A stretch of 64,000 nt of DNA, from contig JACQBR010000011.1 of NCBI GenBank assembly GCA_016194335.1, positions 62,001-126,000 on the forward strand. Reading direction: 5' to 3'. Position 1 is the first letter of the stretch; each line of letters starts with the position of its first letter. The notes below the pieces were generated by a model, which had not been told where the DNA came from, did no database searches, and saw only the letters and a list, made by a program, of their open reading frames with translations. Shown one piece after another: positions 53,231-61,545 of the stretch. The stretch comes from Microcaldota archaeon. GTDB lineage: Archaea > Micrarchaeota > Micrarchaeia > Norongarragalinales > UBA97. The translations under genes were made by a program, and so were the position numbers.

Positions 53231-53281
53231 CTGAAAACCACCGGAAACTGTTAGGGGCTTGGTGGCTAAAAGCGTGACGGT

Positions 53282-53385
53282 CAAAAACCGCATGGCAGAA
53301 GAATTGATGCTGTTGCGGGAAAAATAAAGGATGTGGCACGGCTGCCCGCTGCCAAAAAACCGCATGGCGAAGGAATTGATTTTGA
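53282..53385. repeat. 72-bp-spaced duplication upstream of the M29 gene
   Basis: CCGCATGGCAGAAGAATTGAT (from 53288) recurs with three changes from 53360, both in a run of A residues, in the gap between divergent peptidase genes. Confidence 0.6.
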
Positions 53386-53464
53386 TGTCGGTAATAAAAA
53401 GTCGGGGTGAATAACAATACCGCCGATTGAAATTAGCCGATTGGAATCCGGGTGCACGCACTTG

Positions 53465-54547
53465 ATGTTCGATTTTGCAAAAAGGATCGGAAAACTCCAG
53501 CGCAGCTTGAGGAAATGGGGTTGCGACGCCCTGATTCTAAGCGCACTTGAAGGGTTTGACGCCAACTGCTTCTACTACTCCGGCGAGGAGACGTTTCCAG
53601 CGCTTTTAGTCCTGACGCGAGCCTCCTCGACAATTTTCTCCCTCGAGCCCGAGGCGCACGAAAATGTCTTCGGCTCAAGCCTTCCCATAAAGGGCGCGCG
53701 GGAGAAGATTTCCGAAATCCTCAAAAAAGAGAAAGTGAAGCGCCTGGGGGTGGATGACGTTTCGCACTCCGCAGGCGCGGCGCTTAGGGCGCGGAAGAAA
53801 CTGAAAACCGAACTCGTTCCCGTCGGTGCCGAGCTTTCAAGGCTGAGGCTGCTGAAGGACGGCCGGGAACTTGCGTGCATCAGGAAATCCTGCTCCATCG
53901 CGCTCAAATGCGTTGCGGGGTTTGAAGACGGAGGTTTTGCGGGAAAGACGGAGCACGAGGTTGCGGGAGAGATGGGATTGGAAAAGGCCGGCTTTGCGGG
54001 AAGGACCGAGCATGAAATCGCGGGGTGGATGGAACTTCGCGCAAGGAAGAACGGCGCGGCGCTTGACGCGTTCCCGCCGATGGTGCTTTCGGGCGGGAGA
54101 AGCGCGTTTTTCCACAATGCCACTTCGTCCAAAAAGATTTCTTCCCGCGAGCCGGTGCTCATCGACTGGGGCTGCCGCGTTGGCAACTACTGCAGCGACT
54201 ACACCCGCACTTACGCAAACGGCACTCTCGACCAGCAATTTCTCGACGCTTTCGAAGCGGTGGAAGAAAGCTTCAAGGCCGTAATGAAGGCGGCGAAACC
54301 CGGAGTTGGGGGGGAGAAGCTGGAGAAAATCGCGCTCGACGTAATCAAACAACACGGCTTTGAGAAATATTCCCACGCCGCCACGGGGCTTTCACTGGGA
54401 CATTTCGTCGGGCTTGACGTGCACGACGGCGGGAGCCTCGGGAAGGAAAAGCTGCGCCGGGGGATGGCCTTCACAATCGAACCCGGCATTTATATCCCCA
54501 AAAAGTTCGGAATCCGCATCGAAAACACCGTAGTGCTTGGCTATTAG
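53465..54547 (+). CDS. M24-family aminopeptidase (Xaa-Pro type)
   Basis: This metallopeptidase of about 360 aa has a creatinase-like N-terminal domain and an M24 pita-bread domain. Its five metal ligands are Asp and Asp in LIDWGCRVGNYCSDYTRTY, His in SLGHFVGLDVHDGG, and Glu in FTIEPGIYIP and RIENTVVL. It probably removes residues before proline. Near residues 157-190 a 19-residue segment is duplicated in tandem (GFAGKTEHEVAGEM, GFAGRTEHEIAGWM), which family members do not have. ATG 53465 is favoured over TTG 53441. Confidence 0.9.
   Translation: MFDFAKRIGKLQRSLRKWGCDALILSALEGFDANCFYYSGEETFPALLVLTRASSTIFSLEPEAHENVFGSSLPIKGAREKISEILKKEKVKRLGVDDVSHSAGAALRARKKLKTELVPVGAELSRLRLLKDGRELACIRKSCSIALKCVAGFEDGGFAGKTEHEVAGEMGLEKAGFAGRTEHEIAGWMELRARKNGAALDAFPPMVLSGGRSAFFHNATSSKKISSREPVLIDWGCRVGNYCSDYTRTYANGTLDQQFLDAFEAVEESFKAVMKAAKPGVGGEKLEKIALDVIKQHGFEKYSHAATGLSLGHFVGLDVHDGGSLGKEKLRRGMAFTIEPGIYIPKKFGIRIENTVVLGY
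53933..54046 (+). repeat. 57-bp in-frame tandem duplication in the M24 peptidase gene
   Basis: The sequence from 53933 recurs from 53990 with several third-position changes, encoding GFAGKTEHEVAG and GFAGRTEHEIAG. Confidence 0.75.
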
Positions 54548-54548
54548 A

Positions 54549-54564
54549 CCACCCCCTCATTGGG
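54549..54564 (+). terminator. Possible terminator hairpin after the M24 peptidase
   Basis: ACCCC/GGGGT arms with a 6-nt loop lie just after the stop codon, but without a clear T tract. Confidence 0.25.
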
Positions 54565-54609
54565 GTCCTCCCGCTGCAAATGGGCTGCCGCACCCTATCC
54601 GTTTTTAAG

Positions 54610-54652
54610 CGTTTTAAGGCCATAACATAGTGTGGGAAAAACGCTTTTTCCC
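54610..54652 (+). promoter_or_regulatory. TATA-like box and palindrome before the histone-fold gene
   Basis: GCGTTTTAAGG is a possible TATA box, followed by the perfect inverted repeat GGGAAAAACGCTTTTTCCC (54634-54652) near the predicted transcription start, suggesting an operator or a leader hairpin. Confidence 0.45.
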
Positions 54653-54702
54653 AGAGGCAAATCCGGTCATTTTCAACTGCAAAAGGCGGGTGGGTGCTAA
54701 CT

Positions 54703-55170
54703 ATGGTTCAGGCTGAAGGCGAGATGCTCAACAAGGAAATCGAACCGGGAATTGATGGTGCGCAAACTCCCGAAGAGGCGTCGGAGGAGGACGAGGAGTC
54801 GGAGCACTTCCCCTTCCCCACCGCGCGCGTGGTGCGCATCATCCGCGGCAACCTAAAGAACGAGCACCAGATAAAGCGGGACGTGAAGATTGCGGCAAAC
54901 ATCCTAATGGGGGAGATTCTGGCCGACATTTCGCAAAGCATGGACTCCGAGCCCTACAACACCCTCTCGATAGAGCACTTCAACAACGCGGCACGCAAGT
55001 ACCGCCAGATTGCGCTGAACCAGAAACGCATCAGGCGCATCCAGAAGGTTCTGGAAAAGCAGCGCGCCGAGCTTGACGAGATAATCACCGAAATCGAGTT
55101 GGAAACCAACCCCGACACGCTCGTCACCCCGGGCAACGCCGCAAACGCACCAGCGGCCACTCCGGGTTGA
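54703..55170 (+). CDS. Histone-fold protein with C-terminal coiled coil
   Basis: This protein of about 155 aa has an acidic N-terminus (about residues 1-38), a segment of about 65 residues that fits a histone fold, and a C-terminal coiled coil. The fold segment runs FPFPTARVVRIIRGNL, then a long central helix IKRDVKIAANILMGEILADI, then SIEHFNNAARKYRQIAL. The coiled coil is RIRRIQKVLEKQRAELDEII. Canonical archaeal histones are about 67 aa without such a tail. GGTGGGTG lies about 7 nt before ATG 54703. Fold assignment is by pattern only. Confidence 0.6.
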   Translation: MVQAEGEMLNKEIEPGIDGAQTPEEASEEDEESEHFPFPTARVVRIIRGNLKNEHQIKRDVKIAANILMGEILADISQSMDSEPYNTLSIEHFNNAARKYRQIALNQKRIRRIQKVLEKQRAELDEIITEIELETNPDTLVTPGNAANAPAATPG

Positions 55171-55207
55171 AGAATGAAATAAGTGGGACGGGGGGCGAAA
55201 GCATTTC

Positions 55208-56080
55208 TTGGCAGAAACCGAGGTTGCAACTGATTCCCAGCCGGCTGCCCAAGAGCAAAATGCCCCCGCGGCCAAAAGCCCCGACGGGCTCAGGCGGCAC
55301 GTAAGGGAATTGAGCGAGCGCAACCGCGGGCTCGTTAACTCCTTTAGCAAGGGCCTTGACGACATCTCAAGGGCCAAGGCCGCACGGGCGGAGCTTAACG
55401 AAAGGACGACCGGCCTGCGCCGGGAGAAGGCCGGGATTTACTCGAGGCTTGACGCGCTTAACGCAGAATTGGATGCGGCCCGAAAGTCGGCGGACGCGCT
55501 GCGAAAGGATTCGAAATCCGATTTCAAGACGCTGAGCGCACAGCTTGAAAGGCTCGAGTGGAAGCTGCAGACCGAAAGCACCAACCCCGCGAAGGAAAGG
55601 GAAATCTCCACGGCAATCCGCAACCTCGAGAGGGAACTGCCCGCTGCGGCGAAGCTGGACGAATTGGGCAAAGGAATTTCCGTGAAAATGGGCGAGAAGC
55701 GCCAGCTGCTCTCAAGGCTTGACGCAGTTCGCAGGGAATTGGACGAAGCCGCGGGCAAGGCAAATGCGGAGCACGAAAAGGTAATCAAGCTCGCGGCCAA
55801 GGCCGACTCGCTTCGCAAAACCATTTCGGCCGGGATGGACGAGCTTTCCAAAACCATCGGGGAGAAGGACAGGGCTTTGGAGGCAAGTGCGCAAACGCGG
55901 CGACAGCAGAGGGAGGAGGAAGGCAGGCAGCGCCACCGGATTGAGGCGGAGGAAAAGAAACTGCTTGGCGAGAGGATGGGGCAAATCAGGCTGCAGGCGT
56001 TGGAGATAGGGGCGAAACTGAAGTCGGGAAAGAAAATCACGCTTGAGGAAATGCAGATACTCGCGTCTGCCGAACAATGA
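55208..56080 (+). CDS. Archaeal coiled-coil protein (COG1340-like)
   Basis: This 290-aa protein is almost entirely coiled coil, with LRRHVRELSERNRGLVNSFS, LRREKAGIYSRLDALNAELD and a C-terminal KLKSGKKITLEEMQILAS. The length and the end motif fit COG1340, a conserved archaeal family of unknown function, perhaps nucleic-acid or ribosome associated. TTG 55208 is the probable start. It follows the histone-fold gene by 37 nt. The 3' end of the gene is part of a tandem repeat. Confidence 0.75.
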   Translation: MAETEVATDSQPAAQEQNAPAAKSPDGLRRHVRELSERNRGLVNSFSKGLDDISRAKAARAELNERTTGLRREKAGIYSRLDALNAELDAARKSADALRKDSKSDFKTLSAQLERLEWKLQTESTNPAKEREISTAIRNLERELPAAAKLDELGKGISVKMGEKRQLLSRLDAVRRELDEAAGKANAEHEKVIKLAAKADSLRKTISAGMDELSKTIGEKDRALEASAQTRRQQREEEGRQRHRIEAEEKKLLGERMGQIRLQALEIGAKLKSGKKITLEEMQILASAEQ

Positions 56081-56222
56081 GCATTCCACTAAACCCCGCC
56101 GATACTCACGCCGCAGAACAACGAGCATTCCACTCTTCAGTCCGGGGGGATACTCGCGCCTGCGGAACAAAAAAACCCTCCACTAAACCCGGTCAATGCT
56201 CGCACTCGACAGAACAATAATC
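56056..56222 (+). repeat. Degenerate 45-48-bp tandem repeat from the 3' end of the coiled-coil gene
   Basis: Units start at 56056, 56101, 56149 and 56194, each with GATACTCGC-like then GCAGAACAA-like and CATTCCACTAAAC-like blocks. The first unit contains the stop codon of the gene. Confidence 0.65.
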
Positions 56223-56347
56223 CTCTTGCTAATCATTCCACTTAATCGCGCCTGGGGGGCTATAACGCTTTTTCAAATCATTCCCAGATTCTTGCCAAGC
56301 TGCCTGCAGGCCCTTCCCACGCTGCTTGCGCAACAATGGGTTTTTTG

Positions 56348-57247
56348 CTAATCTTTCCTGAATTCCTGGAATTCCCGGACCCAGCCTTCTCCTCTCCTGC
56401 GATGGCGTTCTGACGAGCGCCTGCGGTGCGCGAAGTAGCCGAGGGCAACCAGCCCGAGCAGAAGCAAACCCCCGGCCATCCATCCGGACGAGCCTTGGGG
56501 CACGAATCCCGTTGCGGAATGGCTGAAAATGTCGTTGGACTGCCTGGCAGCCTGGTTCGTCACGTCAGTGGCAAGCTGGTAGGCCCTTACCGCCTCGTCC
56601 TGGCTGAAGTCGGCGTACGCCTTGTTGAGGGCGTCCTGGGCCATCTTGAGCTTGAGCGAAGCTGCCGCGTCCCCCGCGCCCGAACCGTCAAGCGCTTTCT
56701 GCGCCTGCCCGATCTTGTCGCTTGCCTGCTGCGTCGCGACGAACTGGCCGAACGGGATGAGGCTTGCCTGCGTGACGATGCCGTCTGAGTGGGGGTATTT
56801 CGCGTCCTGCGGGGCCTTGAAGAAAACCGGAACCTGCATCGCGGTTATTGAACCGGCAGAGCACGTGCCCGCCTCCCTGTTGACGTTGCACTCGAGGGTG
56901 AAGAACGCCTGTTTCGAAACGGGCCCGTTGCCAGAAATGCCCTTGAAGTAAACCCAGCTTTCCGCCGAGTCGCTTCCTTTGCCGGAAAGCACCACGAAGA
57001 CGGTGATCTTCCCCTCGTTGAGGTCCTTCACCGCGTCGGGGGAAATCGCCCAGCTCACCGTCGCGCTCGTCTGGTACTCGTGGCCGGGAAGAAGCACCTG
57101 CGGAGGGGCGCCGGTGGTTACGGAAACGAGCGTCTGCACCCCCGTGGTTTGGAACGACGCGACGTCCTTCTGCACCTGCTGGCCCGACACCGCCAAGGAC
57201 AGGGCTAAGACAATCAGCAGAACTGCGGCAATTGGGGGACGGGACAT
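56348..57247 (-). CDS. Secreted, membrane-anchored protein of unknown function
   Basis: This 299-aa protein has a signal peptide (about residues 1-22), an extracellular beta-sandwich domain (25-170; VTTGAPPQVLLPGHEYQTSA, CNVNREAGTC), and a helical segment (about 180-245; SLKLKMAQDALNKAYADF). It ends in a membrane helix and a basic tail (HRRRSSERHRRRGEGW). It is not recognised. A TATA box and a palindrome lie in its promoter. Its product probably stands on the outer face of the cell. Confidence 0.65.
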   Translation of the reverse strand: MSRPPIAAVLLIVLALSLAVSGQQVQKDVASFQTTGVQTLVSVTTGAPPQVLLPGHEYQTSATVSWAISPDAVKDLNEGKITVFVVLSGKGSDSAESWVYFKGISGNGPVSKQAFFTLECNVNREAGTCSAGSITAMQVPVFFKAPQDAKYPHSDGIVTQASLIPFGQFVATQQASDKIGQAQKALDGSGAGDAAASLKLKMAQDALNKAYADFSQDEAVRAYQLATDVTNQAARQSNDIFSHSATGFVPQGSSGWMAGGLLLLGLVALGYFAHRRRSSERHRRRGEGWVREFQEFRKD

Positions 57248-57255
57248 AATCTCGG

Positions 57256-57289
57256 CCTATGAACATAGGTTGGTCTTGGCTATAAAATG
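57256..57289 (-). promoter_or_regulatory. TATA box and operator-like palindrome
   Basis: The minus strand carries CATTTTATA (57281-57289), then the perfect palindrome CCTATGAACATAGG (57256-57269), then the ATG at 57247. The palindrome covers the predicted transcription start. Confidence 0.5.
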
Positions 57290-57428
57290 TGCACTGATGC
57301 TGGAAAACGTAGAACTATGCGCGCATAACTCCGAACTGCAGTGAATAAGGGTCGCGTTAGTTTGATAGTCCGCCTACGCTTTAAACCCTTTGCTATCTTT
57401 TCCCAATCCGTCCCACAATACAACTCTG

Positions 57429-57610
57429 CTCACCTTGAAAACCCCACTCGCACACCACTCCAGTCAAACAAACTGAAAATCAGGACCACAAATCAATTCC
57501 ACTCACCTTGAAAACCCCACTCGCACACCACTCCAGTCAAACAAACTGAAAATCAGGACCACAAATCAACAGTCAAACAAACTGAAAATCAGGACCACAA
57601 ATCAATTCCA
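57429..57610. repeat. 73-bp tandem repeat (2.5 copies) next to nth
   Basis: Unit 1 (57429-57501) and unit 2 (57502-57569) begin CTCACCTTGAAAACCCCACT. A partial third (57570-57610) resumes at CAGTCAAACAAACTG. The unit start resembles the final codons of the adjacent nth gene (CTCATCTTGAAACC), so it arose by copying the gene's 3' end. Confidence 0.85.
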
Positions 57611-57611
57611 C

Positions 57612-58400
57612 TCATCTTGAAACCTTCACCCCCACGCGGGGGCAGATGTCAGCAAGGGGGCAGGTTGAGCAGAGGGGCGAGACGGGCACGCACTGCACCT
57701 GGCCGAACACGACGAAAAGCTCGTTGACGTCCAGCCAATTCCCGCGCGGGATGATTCTCATCAGCTCCCGCTCTGTCTCTTCAGGCGTTTTTGTCCTCAC
57801 GAGCCCAAGGCGGTTGGAAACCTGGTGCACGTGGGAATCGACGGGAATGGCGTGGGGCTTGCGGTGGGCATAGACGATTACGCACCCCGCCGTCTTGCGG
57901 CCCACTCCCGTGAGGGAAGTGAGCTCATCCATCGTCTTGGGGACGGCGCTGCCGAACCTTTCGGCCAATTCCCTCGAGCACGCCTTGACATACTTTGCCT
58001 TCGAGCGGTAGAACCCGACGGGCCTGATGAGCTTTTCAATTTGCGCAAGGGGCGCTTTGGAAAGTTTCCGGGGGGTGGGGAATCTTGCGAGAAGGGCGTT
58101 TGCCGCGATTTCAGTCAACTCATCGCGAGTGCGGTGGGAGAGAATCGTGCCGATAAGGACGTTGAACGCCGTGCGGCCGTATCCGAATTTCCTTTCCTTG
58201 CCCTTGGCAACTTCCCTCGCGAGATGCGACTTCCTTTGGGCGAGAAATCTCTTCAACCGCCTGATGACTTCGACTGCGAATCTGGTTTTTGCCTTGGTGG
58301 GGTTTTCAACCCCCATTTTTTCAGTTCCCAGCGCGCCTGAAGAATTCCCCGCAATTTTCTCCATTTCATCGCCAATGAGCGAACCCCCGTCAGGTGCCAT
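57612..58400 (-). CDS. nth: Endonuclease III (DNA glycosylase/AP lyase)
   Basis: This enzyme of about 262 aa removes oxidised pyrimidines in base excision repair. It has the helix-hairpin-helix LTSLTGVGRKTAGCVIVY with the catalytic Lys, the catalytic Asp in VDSHVHQVSNRLGL, and a [4Fe-4S] loop CVPVSPLCSTCPLADIC (C-x6-C-x2-C-x5-C). ATG 58400 has a TATA-like ATTTAAAACG about 30 nt upstream, consistent with a leaderless mRNA. About 35 N-terminal residues precede the core. Confidence 0.95.
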   Translation of the reverse strand: MAPDGGSLIGDEMEKIAGNSSGALGTEKMGVENPTKAKTRFAVEVIRRLKRFLAQRKSHLAREVAKGKERKFGYGRTAFNVLIGTILSHRTRDELTEIAANALLARFPTPRKLSKAPLAQIEKLIRPVGFYRSKAKYVKACSRELAERFGSAVPKTMDELTSLTGVGRKTAGCVIVYAHRKPHAIPVDSHVHQVSNRLGLVRTKTPEETERELMRIIPRGNWLDVNELFVVFGQVQCVPVSPLCSTCPLADICPRVGVKVSR

Positions 58401-58426
58401 AAAAACCACTTTGCAAACGAATCGTT

Positions 58427-58437
58427 TTAAATCATGT
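58427..58437 (-). promoter_or_regulatory. TATA-like box for nth
   Basis: The minus strand reads TGATTTAAAAC, 27-37 nt before ATG 58400. Confidence 0.45.
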
Positions 58438-58490
58438 CGAGCTGTTCATTAGTGATTAACCGGATTACGATAAAAAGAGGTTGTGCTGAA

Positions 58491-58883
58491 ATGGCGTTTG
58501 CAGGAATGGTGAGAAGGGGGGCGGACATGCAGATGGCCGCGATGGCGCAAAGGCGGAGGGCGGAAATGGCAAGAAGGAGGAACGAGGCGGCGCGAAGGAG
58601 GATGGAAACGAGGAGGATGCCGCTTGACCGCGGTGCTGGCTATAGGGAGAGCATGGAAAGGAGGGGAAAGATTCTCAGCGCATTGAGGCGCACCCCTCCA
58701 GTGGGCAGGGTAAGCGAGAAACGCAAGGCCGAGATGCTCAGTGCGGTTGAGAGGATGCCTTGGGCCAGGGCGAGCCCAATCGGGCGGATGCGCGTGCGCC
58801 CCAACGTGAGGCTCACCAAGTTCCAGATGGAGAAGATTGCGGCGATTACTGGCAGGTTCGCATCTGCAAAAAACGGAAGGTAG
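58491..58883 (+). CDS. Small Arg/Met-rich basic protein
   Basis: This protein of about 130 aa has an unusual composition: Arg near one quarter of residues and many Met and Ala (MAQRRRAEMARRRNEAARRR), with no acidic stretches. A C-terminal segment (RPNVRLTKFQMEKIAAITGR) looks more ordered. It could be an RNA- or DNA-binding protein. ATG 58491 has GAGGTTG about 10 nt upstream. It is not recognised. It lies upstream of pyruvate kinase on the same strand. Confidence 0.6.
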   Translation: MAFAGMVRRGADMQMAAMAQRRRAEMARRRNEAARRRMETRRMPLDRGAGYRESMERRGKILSALRRTPPVGRVSEKRKAEMLSAVERMPWARASPIGRMRVRPNVRLTKFQMEKIAAITGRFASAKNGR

Positions 58884-58916
58884 GCCCCCAAGGGAATTCA
58901 GGAGTGATTGGCACAC

Positions 58917-60332
58917 ATGCGGCGCACCAAAATAATCTGCACCATAGGCCCCTCGTGCGACGACGAGCGCCACCTCTTGGGGCTGGTGGAGAACGGGATG
59001 AACGTGGCGAGGATGAACATGAGCCACGGCACGCACGCCGACCACGCCAAGCGCATCGCCCTCATCCGCAGGCACGCGAGGGAAAAGGGCAAGGTCGTGC
59101 CCCTGCTTTTCGACATCCAGGGCCCGAAAATCCGCATTGGGATGCTGCGCGGCGGGCGGGTGGTGCTGAGGGAAAACGAAACCGTCACGCTCACGGGCGA
59201 GGCGGGCGTCGAAGGGACCGAAAGGCTGATTCCCGTTGATTTCCCAGACTTCCACAAGTTCCTCGCGCCGGGCCAGAGGGTTTTCCTCGCGGACGGGATG
59301 CTGGAATTGCGGGTGGAGAAAATAGGCGGTGGCAAGGCCGAGTGCAGTGTGATTCTCGGCGGGGAGCTAACAAGCCGCAAGGGCGTGAACATCCCCGGCG
59401 CCGACATTCCCTTGCCGTGCCTGAGCGGGAAGGACAGGAAGGACGTGGAGTTCGCGTGCAAAAACGGCGCGGACTTCATCGGGCTTTCATTCGTGCGCGA
59501 GGCGAAGGACGTCAGGGAATTGCGAAAGCTGATTGAAAAGCACGGCGGTAACGCCGCTATAGTCGCGAAGATAGAGAATTCCGCGGCATACGCCAACATC
59601 GACGCCATCATTGCCGAGGCGGACGGGGTGATGGTCGCGCGGGGCGACTTGGGCGTGCAGCTTCCCAGCGAGGACATCCCGCTGGTGCAGAAGAGCATCG
59701 TGGCGAAGTGCAACCGCGAGGCAAAGCCCGTAATCATCGCAACTCAGATGCTCGAAACAATGACGCACGCGCCGCAGCCCACGCGGGCTGAAGTGAGCGA
59801 CGTTGCCAACGCCGTGCTTGACGGGGCAGACGCGCTGATGCTCTCCGGCGAGACGGCGACGGGAAGGCACCCCGTGCGCGTGGTGGAGGCGATGGACCGC
59901 ATCATCCGCAAGGCCGAGGCGACTCTCCTGCATTACGAGAGGATGAAGGAATTCGAGGCCGAAAGCAAGCTGGAAATGTCCCACTCGATTGCCAAGAGCG
60001 TCTGCTACACCGCGAGGGACTTGCGCGCCAACGCAATCGTCTGCTACACGCACCGGGGAAACACCGCGCGCTTCATCTCGATGTACCGCCCGTTTACCCC
60101 CATCATCGCCGCGACCGACGACGAGAGCCTCACCCGCAGGCTTGAGCTCGTCTGGGGAGTCAATCCCGTGCTCATCGACAAGCCCCGCAACACCGAAGAC
60201 CTCATCGAAAAGGCCGTGAAGAAGGCCGAGGAGCTCCACCTCGTGGGCAGGGAAGACCGCGTGGTTATTGCTGGCTCAACCCCGGTTGGCGGGGCGGGCC
60301 CGACCAACTTCATCAAAGTGCACATCGTGTAG
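58917..60332 (+). CDS. pyk: Pyruvate kinase
   Basis: This enzyme of about 471 aa makes pyruvate and ATP from phosphoenolpyruvate. It has RTKIICTIGPSCDD, MNMSHGTHADH, the catalytic region IVAKIENSAAY, VMVARGDLGVQLPSEDIPL, IATQMLETM and LMLSGETATGRHPVR, with a normal C-terminal domain. ATG 58917 fits; TTG 58908 is possible. It indicates a working lower glycolysis. Confidence 0.96.
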   Translation: MRRTKIICTIGPSCDDERHLLGLVENGMNVARMNMSHGTHADHAKRIALIRRHAREKGKVVPLLFDIQGPKIRIGMLRGGRVVLRENETVTLTGEAGVEGTERLIPVDFPDFHKFLAPGQRVFLADGMLELRVEKIGGGKAECSVILGGELTSRKGVNIPGADIPLPCLSGKDRKDVEFACKNGADFIGLSFVREAKDVRELRKLIEKHGGNAAIVAKIENSAAYANIDAIIAEADGVMVARGDLGVQLPSEDIPLVQKSIVAKCNREAKPVIIATQMLETMTHAPQPTRAEVSDVANAVLDGADALMLSGETATGRHPVRVVEAMDRIIRKAEATLLHYERMKEFEAESKLEMSHSIAKSVCYTARDLRANAIVCYTHRGNTARFISMYRPFTPIIAATDDESLTRRLELVWGVNPVLIDKPRNTEDLIEKAVKKAEELHLVGREDRVVIAGSTPVGGAGPTNFIKVHIV

Positions 60333-60335
60333 GAA

Positions 60336-61130
60336 TTGGCAAACATCATGCTCGTCGTGAGGGAGCATCCCAACGAGCTTCACGCGAGGAAAATGGCTTT
60401 CAAGGTCAAAACCCTGCTTGAGGCAGAGGGGCACGCCATCCTTATCAACAAGTTTTCCGGCCTTCCGACTCCCAACCTCGCCATTAGACGGCTTTCGCAA
60501 GCCAAGACGCGGGAAGACGCCTTTGGCATCATTGACGGGTTTGTGGAAAAATATGCCAACGGGGAATTCGAAAGCGGGGCAATAACCCGGAAGGTTGCCG
60601 AAGGGAACCCGGACTATGACGTATTTTCCATGCACACGACGGTAAACTCCCCGCGCGCCCGGAACAGGACTAACTGCACTGCCATTTATGCTCTCGATAC
60701 CTTACGCGATCGTCATCGGTGGGCAGCAGTTACCTTGGAATGGCACATGGTGAAATCAGCTTTGGCAAATGCCTCGTCCGTGATTGTGCACAGTGACATC
60801 CCAAGGCGGCGGGGGGAAGGTTATGTAAAGCAGAAGATGGGACTGGTTGAATGCACTTCTCCCTACAGGGCGCTGGTGACTGAAAGAGACGGAAGGCCGA
60901 CGGCGATTGGCGGGAGAAGGAAGGCTGCCCGGGACTGGCTTTCGCAATACTGGAAAGAATGCAAACTCAACAGCGAGAGACAGTCGGGCTTGATGAACCT
61001 GGCTCTCGAAGGCTTATGGAACTATTCCCGGTCGAAAGCCATTGCCCCAAAGGGAAGTTTCTGGAACGAGGAAGGGCACGCCATCAACTTGGCGGAAAAA
61101 ATCCACGAATTGGTCTCGCAAGAAAACTAG
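60336..61130 (+). CDS. Hypothetical protein following pyruvate kinase
   Basis: This 264-aa soluble protein is not recognised. It has mixed alpha/beta content, VVREHPNELHARKMAFKVKT at the N-terminus, then FSMHTTVNSPRARNRTN and a His/Glu-containing middle (LEWHMVKSALANAS). TTG 60336 lies 3 nt after the pyruvate kinase stop; ATG 60348 is the other option. Co-transcription with pyk is likely. Its 3' end overlaps the convergent membrane-protein gene by 4 nt. Confidence 0.55.
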   Translation: MANIMLVVREHPNELHARKMAFKVKTLLEAEGHAILINKFSGLPTPNLAIRRLSQAKTREDAFGIIDGFVEKYANGEFESGAITRKVAEGNPDYDVFSMHTTVNSPRARNRTNCTAIYALDTLRDRHRWAAVTLEWHMVKSALANASSVIVHSDIPRRRGEGYVKQKMGLVECTSPYRALVTERDGRPTAIGGRRKAARDWLSQYWKECKLNSERQSGLMNLALEGLWNYSRSKAIAPKGSFWNEEGHAINLAEKIHELVSQEN

Positions 61131-61525
61131 AACGCCCTTGCCAGCACGAACAGCATGATGAGCAGCCCGAGGGAGACGGTGATGAACGCCTTGAGCTTGA
61201 ACCACTCGTCCTTGTGCCTGCCGACCGCCTTCCAGGCGGCTGCGGGCATTCCGGGGATGGTTGAGACGAACGAGCAGATTACGAAGCTGGATGCGAAGAA
61301 CATCACCACCATCTCAAGAAGGCTGGCGGTCTGAAGGACGACCCAAAGAAGCGCGAGGCCGGCGAGGAACATTGCAACGCCCATTGCGTTGAAGTAGCCC
61401 TGCTTGCGCTTCACCGTCTTCGCGGCGTACGCCCGCGCCCTCTTGGCGTCCGTAAGCCAAATGAAATCCTTGAGGACCAGCAGTATCCCGCACGCGAGGG
61501 CCGCGTATGAAAGCAAACTTGCCAT
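61127..61525 (-). CDS. Small integral membrane protein
   Basis: This protein of about 132 aa has four hydrophobic helices (LLSYAALACGILLVLKDFIW, AMGVAMFLAGLALLWVVLQ, MVVMFFASSFVICSFV, AFITVSLGLLIMLFVLARAF). It is not recognised. ATG 61525 has a TATA-like TTTAAATA 25-30 nt upstream, implying a leaderless mRNA. Confidence 0.6.
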   Translation of the reverse strand: MASLLSYAALACGILLVLKDFIWLTDAKRARAYAAKTVKRKQGYFNAMGVAMFLAGLALLWVVLQTASLLEMVVMFFASSFVICSFVSTIPGMPAAAWKAVGRHKDEWFKLKAFITVSLGLLIMLFVLARAF

Positions 61526-61545
61526 GGTAGAAGAACGCAAACCCC

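Larger units (their letters stand above)
57248..57611. other. Long intergenic region with promoter and tandem repeats
   Basis: These 364 bp contain the promoter of the surface-protein gene at the left and 73-bp tandem repeats at the right. The middle (57290-57428) shows only the short palindrome ATGCGCGCAT; I see no gene. Confidence 0.6.

Noticed and set aside
53231-53461. 77-residue N-terminal extension of the M29 peptidase
   Set aside because: It is translated from a duplicated intergenic segment and lacks family similarity; the start at 53230 has a good ribosome-binding site.
57429-57610. Possible CRISPR array
   Set aside because: Direct tandem repeat with no spacers, derived from the end of nth.
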